The notes beneath the pieces were generated by a model. The model was not told the origin of the DNA. It searched no databases and worked only from the letters and a program-made list of their open reading frames with translations. From Paragorgia papillata (Eukaryota > Cnidaria > Anthozoa > Scleralcyonacea > Coralliidae), in the NCBI GenBank assembly GCA_035771165.1, contig JAWNZC010000407.1, forward strand, positions 1 to 64,000: 64,000 bases of DNA, written 5' to 3'. A program made the translations under genes and the position numbers. Of this stretch, positions 23,957 through 32,130 are shown piece after piece (the first letter of the stretch is position 1; each line of letters opens with the position of its first letter).

Positions 23957-24683
23957 ATGACCAACCCAAAGCTTGGAGCCCGACTGATCGTCCTCGACGG
24001 AAACATCGGTGTGGGGAAGACAACGTTCGTGAAACCATTCGCTAGAAGAAACCGCTACCATCTCGATTATCGAGGAGCCAGTTGGTGACAATCCATACCT
24101 CGAAACGTTTTACGCCGACCCGGGGAGATGGGCGTACGAAATGGAGACCTGGTTCCTTGGCGAAAGAATAAGTGCCTACCTGAAGGCTTTGGAGTTAATC
24201 AACGACGGCTCGAGTGTGATCATAGAGCGGACACATCACAGCTGTCTGACTTTCACCAAAACCGTGCTGCATAATGGGCGGGTGACTGATGAGCAATTTT
24301 CTAACTACGAGAAGATTTTCCACAAATTGAATGATCTACTCCCAACCCCTGATGTTTTGATCGTTCTGGAGGCTTCAGTCGACACCTGCTATCAACGAAT
24401 GGTTTAAAGAAACCGGAAGTGTGAAGTCGGTGTAACCAAAAGCTATCTCGAGTGGATACAAAGATATATGAGGGGAATGGTTGAACTGCTTCAGAATGAG
24501 GGAACCAAGGTGGTAACCCTTGATTGGGAAAACTTCGGTCTGGATGAATCGTTTCTAATCAATGAGCTTAACGGAGCTCCCAGTGGATTCCATGGTTGGA
24601 TGGCTCGTGTAGGCAGTCGGGACGTCTACATACCAGAGATAGTTAAAACCGTTAACCAGACCCGACAGGCTTTGGTGGACTAA
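23957..24683 (+). pseudogene. deoxynucleoside kinase-like protein, frameshifted
   Basis: ATG 23957 opens a frame with a P-loop (GNIGVGKTT, about 23998-24025). One base shift near 24045 leads into an EEPVGDNPYLETFY segment (the EPV box of the family), YEMETWFL and a VIIERTHHS box at the position of the usual ERS motif. A second shift near 24402 leads into an arginine-rich lid region (RNRKCEVGVTKSYLEW) and the C-terminal helices, ending at TAA 24683. Motif order and length (about 240 residues) match the thymidine/deoxynucleoside kinase family, which phosphorylates deoxynucleosides for dNTP supply. It lies alone on the plus strand between minus-strand Polinton genes, with no intron. Both shifts may be real decay or sequencing error. 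Confidence 0.75.
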
Positions 24684-25188
24684 CTAGCGCTAGCTGAGCA
24701 TAGCTCTTGTAGTATCGATCACTCATACTATCGAATGGTGGGCATACCTCAGGCACAATGTCGTCGAGTACACGAACATCAGATAAAAAGATAGTCTCGT
24801 CGTATTTAACTCCACGTAGGAAGCTCCTGATTTGTGTCAGGACCTTGTGATAGCTAACATGAGCGAATTTACAGTTTTCCATTTTGCTTGAAGTCCTCGA
24901 CTTGGTCATGTACCCTTGGATTAGTACACCAGGACTGGCTATGACCCCAAGAACCACCGGGTTGGCTGTGACACCACCGGCTATCCCTCCGACTACAGTT
25001 AGCCCAATGCTGACCGTCTCGAGGACCAGTCTTATTCTCTTCAACCGGGTATATTTCCATTTGTAACACGTCGCCATCTTGTGGTAGTATGAGTAGAGCT
25101 TTCGTAGTTTGTCCACTTCAGGTTCGTTGAGGTTTTTACCAATGTGGTTGAAGCTTATAACGCTTTTTCTTTTCGAACGCTTTTCCAT
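24652..25188 (-). CDS. Polinton membrane protein with central hydrophobic hairpin, 178 aa
   Basis: Basic N-terminus, helix YYHKMATCYKWKYTRLKRIR, then two adjacent hydrophobic segments (VSIGLTVVGGIAGGV and VVLGVIASPGVLIQGY) separated by TANP. A soluble helical tail (YHKVLTQIRSFLRG) follows. The layout resembles two-TM SLATT-like proteins, but that is a resemblance only. The last 11 codons overlap the kinase gene tail-to-tail by 32 bp, and the start overlaps the next upstream gene by about 50 bp. Intact frame. Confidence 0.5.
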   Translation of the reverse strand: MEKRSKRKSVISFNHIGKNLNEPEVDKLRKLYSYYHKMATCYKWKYTRLKRIRLVLETVSIGLTVVGGIAGGVTANPVVLGVIASPGVLIQGYMTKSRTSSKMENCKFAHVSYHKVLTQIRSFLRGVKYDETIFLSDVRVLDDIVPEVCPPFDSMSDRYYKSYAQLALVSPPKPVGSG

Positions 25189-25450
25189 ATGTCTCAGGGT
25201 AAAGGAAGTGGTCGTTTGTGGTATTTAGCTGTGGGCCAATACCAGTGGGTGTCCAAAACATGGATGAGTGGATTTCACCGTCCCTGTCTTCGATGTAATC
25301 AATAAGTGGAGGGAATTTGGCGAACGCGTTCTTACTGGCTCTGGTTACGTTCAGGTCAAAGATGACCTTATAGTCGTTGGTTTTTGTGTGAGCTTTGAGT
25401 TGTTCTTTGGTCATCGTATCCGGCCTGCTGTAACCATAAAACAGGCTCAT
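25136..25450 (-). CDS. uncharacterised Polinton protein, 104 aa
   Basis: Begins MSLFYGYSRPDTMTKEQLKA and has a mixed alpha/beta composition (YKVIFDLNV, RDGEIHSSMFWTPTG) with no known motif. Intact. The final 17 codons overlap the start of the downstream membrane-protein gene in a different frame, so either compact overlapping genes or a shift near 25180 that truncates it. Confidence 0.45.
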   Translation of the reverse strand: MSLFYGYSRPDTMTKEQLKAHTKTNDYKVIFDLNVTRASKNAFAKFPPLIDYIEDRDGEIHSSMFWTPTGIGPQLNTTNDHFLYPETYGKAFEKKKRYKLQPHW

Positions 25451-25468
25451 TTATATCATAGGAAATAT

Positions 25469-25834
25469 TTACTGAGTGCGATCCCAAACGCGGCTGTTAG
25501 GACGTATTTTTAACTCATTGTCCGGCTCTGGTTGTCTGTCAGGTGTGTAAACCACTGGCTTATCATGGACGACTGGTTTGTCAGGTGTGTTATCTAGTGT
25601 CTCCAAGTGTGAACCGCTTTCTTGGTGTAGCTTTTTTGGTGGTTGTTTGTGAACACCTTGGTAGTTGACTTCAGAATTAATCCCGAACTTCATACCCTTT
25701 GATGCACGTTTCAGTAAGTTGTTATATCCTGGAATTTTCTTCTTTAATATCAACATAGAGTATGGGACTAACCACGTGTCAAGGCTTATAGCTACATTCT
25801 GGGTGACGTTAATATCTGATATTGCCTTATTCAT
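25469..25834 (-). CDS. uncharacterised Polinton protein, 121 aa
   Basis: MNKAISDINVTQNVAISLDT start, a basic mid-section (LLKRASKGMKFGIN) and a proline/acid-rich, low-complexity tail (HDKPVVYTPDRQPEPD). No domain recognised. It ends 19 bp before the next minus-strand frame. Confidence 0.4.
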   Translation of the reverse strand: MNKAISDINVTQNVAISLDTWLVPYSMLILKKKIPGYNNLLKRASKGMKFGINSEVNYQGVHKQPPKKLHQESGSHLETLDNTPDKPVVHDKPVVYTPDRQPEPDNELKIRPNSRVWDRTQ

Positions 25835-26113
25835 ATTTAAAATCCAAGTACTAACACTATAGTTAACAACAGCATCTTCTACAAGAACTCTGAATTATTG
25901 CTGTGTTTCGAGACTGCCAGCACCTTTGTTGACAATACTGACCCTTGTTTTAGCCTGTGAACCAAGAATAGCATAAACATAAACCTCAATGCTTTCATTC
26001 AGATACTGCAAACATACTATTTTAAAAATACTATTTTAGTAAAACCATTTGTCCATAAAGGTATGAATCTTCTGTAGTGTGTCTTATAATCGCTATTGAG
26101 ACGCCACACCCAC
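25835..26113. other. intergenic, nothing recognised
   Basis: AT-rich 279-bp gap with no supported frame on either strand. Confidence 0.4.
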
Positions 26114-27248
26114 TCATGGATTGGATGACTGTTTGAAACCAGGGTTAGGATTAATCAGGTACTTCATCTCCCTAGGTATATTCGCCATGTTGTCAATCAC
26201 ATCACCGTGCTCGGTGTCAAACTCTCTCATTAGGTCGCTTCTCCTCTCCGTCACAAGACGTCTCAGCACACGCCGTGTGGTGAAATACAGATGGAAACAC
26301 ATAATCGAGGTAATTACTGGGTGTGTATTATTTGAGAATTTTAGATGTTCTGATCCAACGCCACAGCAATATGACGAGAGGTAGACGGCGAGTATGAGCT
26401 GGTAGTAGGGTTCGTTATTATTCCACCATTTCGCGATATCCGTCCGATTTCCTGGGTTCAGAACTGGTAATTTCGCCATAAAGTAATCGGTGGCGTTAAC
26501 ATAAATCCTGAAATTGTTAAGGCTGTAGTCTATAACATTATCTGACAGATACGTATATTTTGAGAAGTCGTATTTCCCCTCAAAGTCCTTCCCCCAGTGC
26601 CGCTTACCTTGAATGTTCTGTATCGTATCACCGCTAAGCCATATCTTAGGGAACCCCTGGGTCTCACCAACCTCCAGAGTGTGTGTGAGATCTTTGTTGT
26701 TATGCAGCCAAATCCACATAGACTTGTCGTTTCTGAATGTTTTGCTATCTATATTCGTCGATAAAATGTCACTGTTCTTAAACCATATTTCAGTTTTCAG
26801 TACGTTCCCTGTTTTGTCAAGCTCAGGTTCAAATTCGAACCTACTTACTGTTGCATGGGGGTATTTGCTTAATAGGTTTTTCATCGAAATCGCGATAGCC
26901 TTCTTGTAGTTTACCATGGCTGTATCGTAATGAGTACCGTAGTATTCTCTCAAGGCTTTATCCCCACTGTCAGACTTCATTCTAGTCTCCGGGTATCTTC
27001 TCTTGGACTCCTCCATGTTACCGTGGGCTCTAAGCTCATGAGCTCCCTTCTCCCCATACAACACGTCCCTGAGCTCACTGTATTTCAGGATCCATTTATC
27101 CAACACGGAATACAACTGTGGATCCCGTCTACCCCAGTGATACTTTATTCAGTATGTTCAAATTCAGGAACACCATGGGTTTGTCGTAGTGGTCCTCGTA
27201 AACGTACTTCATTCTGGCCCCTGGGTACTTTCTCTTGAACTCCTCCAT
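26114..27248 (-). pseudogene. large uncharacterised Polinton protein, one frameshift
   Basis: ATG 27248 (MEEFKRKYPGARMK) opens a frame that shifts by one base near 27135 and then runs unbroken to 26114, about 378 residues in all. Features are a repeated EE-KRKYP/EESKRRYPETRMK motif near the N-terminus, a beta-rich middle with many tryptophans (KSMWIWLHNN, FPKIWLSGD, KWWNNNEPYYQLIL), an HLYFTTRRVLRRL segment and a short soluble tail. A WW-NNEPYYQL ... FTTRRVL pattern recurs in cnidarian element proteins as I recall, without known function. It is divergent from the integrase with 20 bp between start codons. Confidence 0.5.
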
Positions 27249-27268
27249 TATAACAAAGGTTAGGTTAT
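27249..27268. promoter_or_regulatory. 20-bp gap between divergent start codons
   Basis: Start codons of the minus-strand protein (27248) and plus-strand integrase (27269) are separated by only 20 bp of AT-rich DNA, so promoters must overlap the opposite coding sequences or the two must share a bidirectional initiation region. Confidence 0.4.
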
Positions 27269-28346
27269 ATGGGTGATCATATCGAGCTCGAACAGGGGTT
27301 GAGAGAGATCTACTACAATCCGAAAACAGCATACCAGTCAGCTGAACGGTTGTACCAGAAGGCACTGGAGGAGGGTATTGGTGTGAGTAGGAAGGTGGTG
27401 AGGAACTGGTTGAAAATACAGGACACATACACGAGGTATAAACCGGTTGTGAGGAGGCATAAGTTCAGACAGACGTTCGTCAGCCACCTCGGTGAACAGA
27501 TACATATGGACTTGGTTGATATGGGGAAGTACAAGAACCAGAACAAAGGGTATTACTGGATCCTAACGGCTGTTGAGATTTTGAGTAGGTATGCCTTTGC
27601 CATACCCGTCTACAGGAAGGACAAAACTAACATGACTAGGGCTGTGGCTGAGCTGTTGGAACAGTTAGACAGATTTGGTAGTTATCCCGACCTAGCCCAG
27701 TTCAACGACGGAAAGGAGTTTTACAATGTCGGTGTGAAGGAGCTGAAGGAACGCGGCACCGAGTACTTCAGTACATACTCAGACAAGAAAGCAGGAGTTG
27801 TCGAACGATTTAACAGAACACTAAAAACTGTGATGTGGAAGTATTTCTACACCAAGGGGACCGATGGATCGATGTCCTGGACGACCTCGTCGAGGATTAT
27901 AACACAGTGTTACTCTGACTAAGCCCAAGGACGTGGATAAGTCAAACGAGAATCAGGTTTGGAACACATTATTCGGTCACCATTTTGGTGATCACCCTTT
28001 ACCCAAGTTTAAAGTTGGGGACACCGTGAGAGTGACAAAGTATAAGAGTATATTTACGAAGGGCTACGAAGCTAACTTCACTGAGGAAATCTTCAAGATA
28101 GCGAAGGTCATCCGTGGTGATCGAAACATTTTTGAGATTGAGGACGCTGAGGGTGAGCCAATCATTGGAAAGTTCTATGAGGAAGAGCTGTCGCCGGTGA
28201 ACAAGAAGGATGACGTCTACAGAGTCGAGAGAATACTGAAAAGAAAGAAGGTAGGGGGAAAGAAAATGGTGTTGGTCAAGTGGTTGGGCTATAATGACAA
28301 ACACAACTCATGGATACCCGAGAGTGGCATACAGAACCTGGGTTGA
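27269..28346 (+). pseudogene. Polinton integrase (rve DDE core + C-terminal chromodomain), frameshifted
   Basis: The catalytic core shows D1 in IHMDLVDMGKY (about 27503-27535), D2 in LAQFNDGKEFYN (about 27695-27730) and E in KKAGVVERFNRTLK (about 27790-27830), the retroviral-type DDE set used by Polinton c-integrases. Two shifts between about 27855 and 27930 break the frame. It resumes with an SH3-like DNA-binding region (FKVGDTVRVTKY) and a chromodomain (YRVERILKRKK ... VLVKWLGYN ... SWIP) ending at TGA 28344-28346. A chromodomain would bind methylated histone tails and direct integration to particular chromatin. The stop overlaps the next ATG (TGATG). Confidence 0.85.
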
Positions 28347-29018
28347 TGTATAGTCGGATGGTGAAGTTAACATTGTTCATTGAAAACGGTGAAAAGACTG
28401 TTTATTTTTATGAGTCCATTGTGGTGACACACCCGAAAGCACAAATAATGTTAAAGAAGGCGACAGTATTCTGGAACTACAACAATATAGTGAAGGGTCT
28501 GAACGACTCAGCGTCGTTCGACGGTAGGGGGCGTCAGCTTCCGAAGGTTATCTGAACTTTGACGCGTTGGAGACGTTTGTTAAGACTCTAGCAAAGGACA
28601 ACAGTGGGTGGTTAACTTTGAAAGGAACGTTTATGACGGAACATCTAGGATAAAGACGTCAGAGAACCTAAAGTTGGGAATGATGGGTCTTCTTTTGGGG
28701 TTCAACGAGGGTGATACAATAACTAGTAATGGGTGGACGATGAGTCCAAACCAGGTGGACATCAACAGAGGACTGAGGTATGTCGAGATTTTATGTGACG
28801 CTGTTGAAAGTAGGGAAAGTCTGAACAATGGAAAAAGGAGTAACCTGATTGGCAATCTTCCAATTAGCTCTAAACAGAGTCTGAAAGGGAGCCTACAGCA
28901 GTACGTTGAGTCGAAAGTTGAGATTCAGAAGGGTGTTTACAACAAGATGACTTTCAGGGTAAGAGGAAATAATGGCGGTCACGTTGGAGATGTCCTGCTT
29001 GAGCTGTACATCGGATGA
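28346..29018 (+). pseudogene. candidate Polinton minor capsid (penton-like) protein, frameshifted
   Basis: ATG 28346 or 28361 (MVKLTLFIENGEKTVYF) opens a frame that needs shifts near 28530 and near 28610-28650 before the long final piece. That piece has an LLLGFNEGD turn, then NQVDINRGLRYVEILCD, GKRSNLIGNLPI, QSLKGSL and a VGDVLLELYIG end. An 'NL-LLGF ... RGLRYI-V-C' layout ending in a short strand is what I associate with the single-jelly-roll penton proteins of cnidarian Polintons. The assignment is by recollection and needs a structural comparison. It follows the integrase with a 1-base start/stop overlap, as in a compact operon-like block. Confidence 0.45.
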
Positions 29019-29039
29019 CGTAACATAGGTTAGTGTACA

Positions 29040-30118
29040 ATGGCCGAAGGAGGAGTTGACATTGAATTGGAACATCTTGGGGGAGAGGAGGAGGAGGACA
29101 CAGGTGGACACAATGATGATAAGGAAACTGGTGAAACAAGTTTCCAAGGAATTGAGGATCTGGAGCGTCGGTTGCAAGCCCTCACTTCCGACGACTACGC
29201 TGTGGACAATGTGGTAAGAGTTGGTGGGGACACCCCGGACCCCTCACGCGATGCTGGGGCAGTCAAAAACTCGGAGACGGCGACTGTGAAGAGGGTCCTG
29301 AAGAAGGTCCTGTGTGTTCAGGTGGTGAAGAAGGACGGTAAAGCCTCCACAAAGTTGGTGGAAGGGCTTATCCCCTACTCCAACAGTAAAAACGGGGCTA
29401 TAATCGGGTTTGAATTTGATGGAGACAAGGTACTGGTGAAAAACGAAGGGGGTGGTATGAGGTTCAGCAGAGACAAAAGGAGTGAGAAATCTGTTAAGTT
29501 TAAGTCGCTTCTGTAGGAAGCCGAGAGAGAACACTCCAAAACGGTCAGAGGAGCGATTGAGGAAATTGTTGACAACCCAGACACAGGTTTTGATGACCTC
29601 GTCAGAATCGAAGGCGAGTACTCTGAGAGGCTCCACGACCAGAACATACTTTTTGAGGAGAGATTGGCATTTCTGAGGGAGGGGTTACATATAGATCCTC
29701 AGGAGGTCAGGGAGTTAGCTGGAACCATGGAACCACAGGGTAGTGATGAGGAACAGATCCAATATCTCGATATACACAGGCTCATCACTATAGGCAGATG
29801 GCGTTGGAGACGGACAGTGAGGCCCACCCCCTTAAAAAACAGTTCTATGACACCGCCAGAAGAATGGCTGAGCTTAAAGCAGATAGTGTGAGAGCTAGGA
29901 TCGGCGAGAGACCAGAACATCCTGACGCTACGTCGATATTAACTGATGTGGTGGAGAATGATGACCTCAGTAGGCTGGAGAGATTGAAGAGGTGGGCCAG
30001 GGAAAATATGATTGGCCTGTCTGCTGTAGCCATCTCCATAGCTGGGATTGTGACTACAATAATTGTAGCCGCTAGAAAGGCTGTCTCACGTGGGGGCATG
30101 CCTTACCCGGCCTTATAA
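29040..30118 (+). pseudogene. coiled-coil / membrane-anchored Polinton protein, TAG-interrupted and 3'-truncated
   Basis: The frame from 29040 (MAEGGVDIELEHLGG) is acidic, then basic and beta-rich (VLKKVLCVQVVKKDG). A TAG at 29514-29516 interrupts it, but the same frame stays open for about 370 bases as good-quality coiled-coil sequence (EAEREHSKTVRGAIEEIV ... LEERLAFLREGL-type). Near 29790 one base shift leads into KKQFYDTARRMAELK and LERLKRWARENMIGLSAV plus a hydrophobic segment AISIAGIVTTIIVAARKA. That C-terminal motif recurs in cnidarian proteins as I recall. The protein is cut off at about 30094 where minisatellite sequence begins, so the true C-terminus is missing. Confidence 0.5.
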
Positions 30119-30497
30119 GGCCTTAGACTGCCTTAGCATGCCTTAGACGGCCTTAGCATGCCTTAAACGGCCTTAGCATGCCTTAGACGGCCTTAGCATG
30201 CCTTAGACGGCCTTATAACGCGTTAGCAGACCTTAGACGGTCTTAGCAGGCCTTCGACGGCCTTATAAGGCGTTAACATGCTTTAGACGGCCTTAGCATG
30301 CCTTAGACAGCCTTATAAGGCGTTAGCAGGCCTTAGACGGTCTTAGCCGGCCTTAGCCAGCCTTAGACGGCCTAATCAGGCCTTAGCCGGATTTAGCATG
30401 CTTTAGACGGTCGTATAAGGCCTTAGCAAGCCTTAGACGGCCTTAGCATGCCTTAGACGGCCTTAGCATGCCTTAGACGGCCTTAGCATGCCTTAGA
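30094..30497. repeat. 20-bp minisatellite (CCTTAGCATGCCTTAGACGG)
   Basis: About 20 imperfect copies, each made of two 10-bp halves (ccttagacgg and ccttagcatg, with ccttataagg variants). It is GC-richer than the flanks and starts inside the coding sequence of the last Polinton gene. Confidence 0.95.
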
Positions 30498-30784
30498 TGC
30501 ATGTTTTATTATTTGGCGTAGATATATGTATATTTTTATATCAGGAAAAACGACATGCTTAAAATATAGCGTTCATAAGATTTTCTGCGCAGCTATTTTT
30601 TGTTGACAATTTTTGGCCGGTTATTTTCCTTATCACTCTGCATTGTTATCTTAATTAGTTAATTGTGTGCCTAAAATATAATATTGGCCACTATAAATAT
30701 TGGTCGTTGAGGACCACATTTTAACGGCGTTTCCGAGAGATTTAATATCTACCACTCTTTGTTCATTTTGAAACTGGAAAAATA
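30498..30784. other. unassigned AT-rich region
   Basis: No gene recognised. Ends in a short (TA)n run (30783-30802) that abuts the reversed PLE tail. Confidence 0.4.
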
Positions 30785-30802
30785 TATATATATATATATA
30801 TA

Positions 30803-31893
30803 AGTGAGTTTTGGTTCACGAAATGTTAGAGTGCTCAATACCATATATAGATAGAGCAAAATACAAAGTATGAAGTATAGTTTTACCTTAAAGTCTTCGC
30901 TACCAGAGGTTTCACCCTAAACGGGATCATCAGGCGACTGAAAAATATCGGTTAGTGGGCTACTTAAATGCGTTAGTTGGGGCGTGGGTGTGGGCGTCGA
31001 AACGTCCGGCGCATTCGTTTGGAGCGTGGGTGTGGGCGTCGAAACGTTGCGCGCATTCCTTTGATTATTTAGGTTGTTGATCCGAAATCTGTTTTTGTGC
31101 CGAGAGGTCGAAACTATTTCTGATCTTTTGTTTAGTAAGAGTTGTTTGTCTGCCTTCATGATGAAAAGTTTTTCGTCCAAACATAAATTGCATATTTTTG
31201 ATCCTCCCGTGTAAGAAATTGAGTGTTTTAGTTTAGACCAGGTTATGTCGAAACTTTGTTTTTTTTCTTTTAGATTACAAATGTATTTCGAAAGTTCCGT
31301 CTCATTTGAATACTTTTTATTCTGGAAAGATTTAGTATGGTTACGATATCGCTCTTTAAATGTACTTGCTGTCATCCCAATGTATTGCTTAGTGATGTTC
31401 GTGTTGCTTATGGAAATAGATGCCTTGTATACTATGTTGTTTGTCCATGTTTATGCATTGCCCACGTAGGGGGCAATTGTCCTTAATCCTGCAATTGCAA
31501 CTGCTTGTAACTATGCTTCGTGGCTTGCTTTTCCTGATTGTGCGTGAATTATGTTTCGTGATAATAGACTTGACGTTGTTCATGCAACTATAGCTAATCT
31601 TGACTGTGTTTCTGTTAAAAAGTTTGTGAAGCTTGTGTCCTGGTGGAAAGTGCTTGTCAATAAGGCTAAGAAAGTTGCGTCCTATGTTTGTTTTGACATT
31701 TTTGTTAAATGGAGGGTTAAACCAGATGATATTGCGGTGTCTATTTCTGCATGTTTGCTGTGGTGCTTCTTGTGTGTAGTTTAGCTCATGGTTGAAATTG
31801 CTGCGCCTTAATGCATTTTGGTAAATTGGTGCGGTTTCATGGAATGTCCGCTCGTCAGACGAGAGGAGGGAAATGCGCTTGTTGATTGATGTA
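30803..31893 (-). mobile_element. 5'-truncated PLE copy, reversed
   Basis: The minus strand matches the PLE at 5088-5171 plus 10645-11640, with the TTAA site unoccupied. The frame (31893 to 30917) breaks near 31440 by a small insertion (aaacat around the residues before IVYKAS), so the nuclease is disabled. The frame is open before and after. It ends in the same tail and a (TA)n. The upstream side is cut within the RT C-terminal region (ACCTACATCAATCAAC), as is usual for incomplete target-primed reverse transcription. It joins a Gypsy LTR. Confidence 0.85.
30892..30940 (-). ncRNA. hammerhead ribozyme (PLE type), copy 4
   Basis: Minus-strand CTGATGA (30933-30927), GAAA and stem III as in the other copies. 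The core is unchanged although this element is otherwise broken. Confidence 0.7.
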
Positions 31894-32000
31894 GGTGTAG
31901 TGATCACAACTAGCACTTTTTAATGCACACTCTCTATGACATCAACATGAGGTATTTAATCAGTCACATGTCTGTAACAGTCACGTGTCACAACGCTGCA
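31894..32000 (-). repeat. partial 3' LTR of a Ty3/Gypsy element
   Basis: A minus-strand polypurine tract (aagggaggga, 32010-32001) is followed by TG (LTR start) at 32000. Only about 107 bp of LTR remain before the PLE sequence begins, so the LTR was interrupted or truncated by the PLE copy. Confidence 0.55.
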
Positions 32001-32130
32001 TCCCTCCCTTGTTTGAATAATAAAACTATTATACATATAATAACTCAGTGTTCAAGAAAACAAATACTCTCAACTGTAATATCAAAATTAATGTTCATAC
32101 TTATATACTGTACTTTGTTCTTTCTAAATT

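Larger units (their letters stand above)
16850..30094. mobile_element. Polinton/Maverick remnant
   Basis: Contains the two signature enzymes, a protein-primed-type family B polymerase and an rve integrase with chromodomain, plus small proteins and a capsid-like candidate. The left boundary is approximate: no terminal inverted repeat could be confirmed, because the right end is cut off at the 20-bp minisatellite near 30.1 kb. Genes lie on both strands in blocks (minus 21.8-17.8 and 23.9-22.0, plus 23.96-24.7, minus 27.2-24.65, plus 27.27-30.1). Nearly every large frame is broken by single-base shifts. Confidence 0.8.

Noticed and set aside
27999..29650. Long minus-strand frames opposite the integrase and the following genes
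   Set aside because: Shadows of plus-strand coding sequence that has clear motifs.
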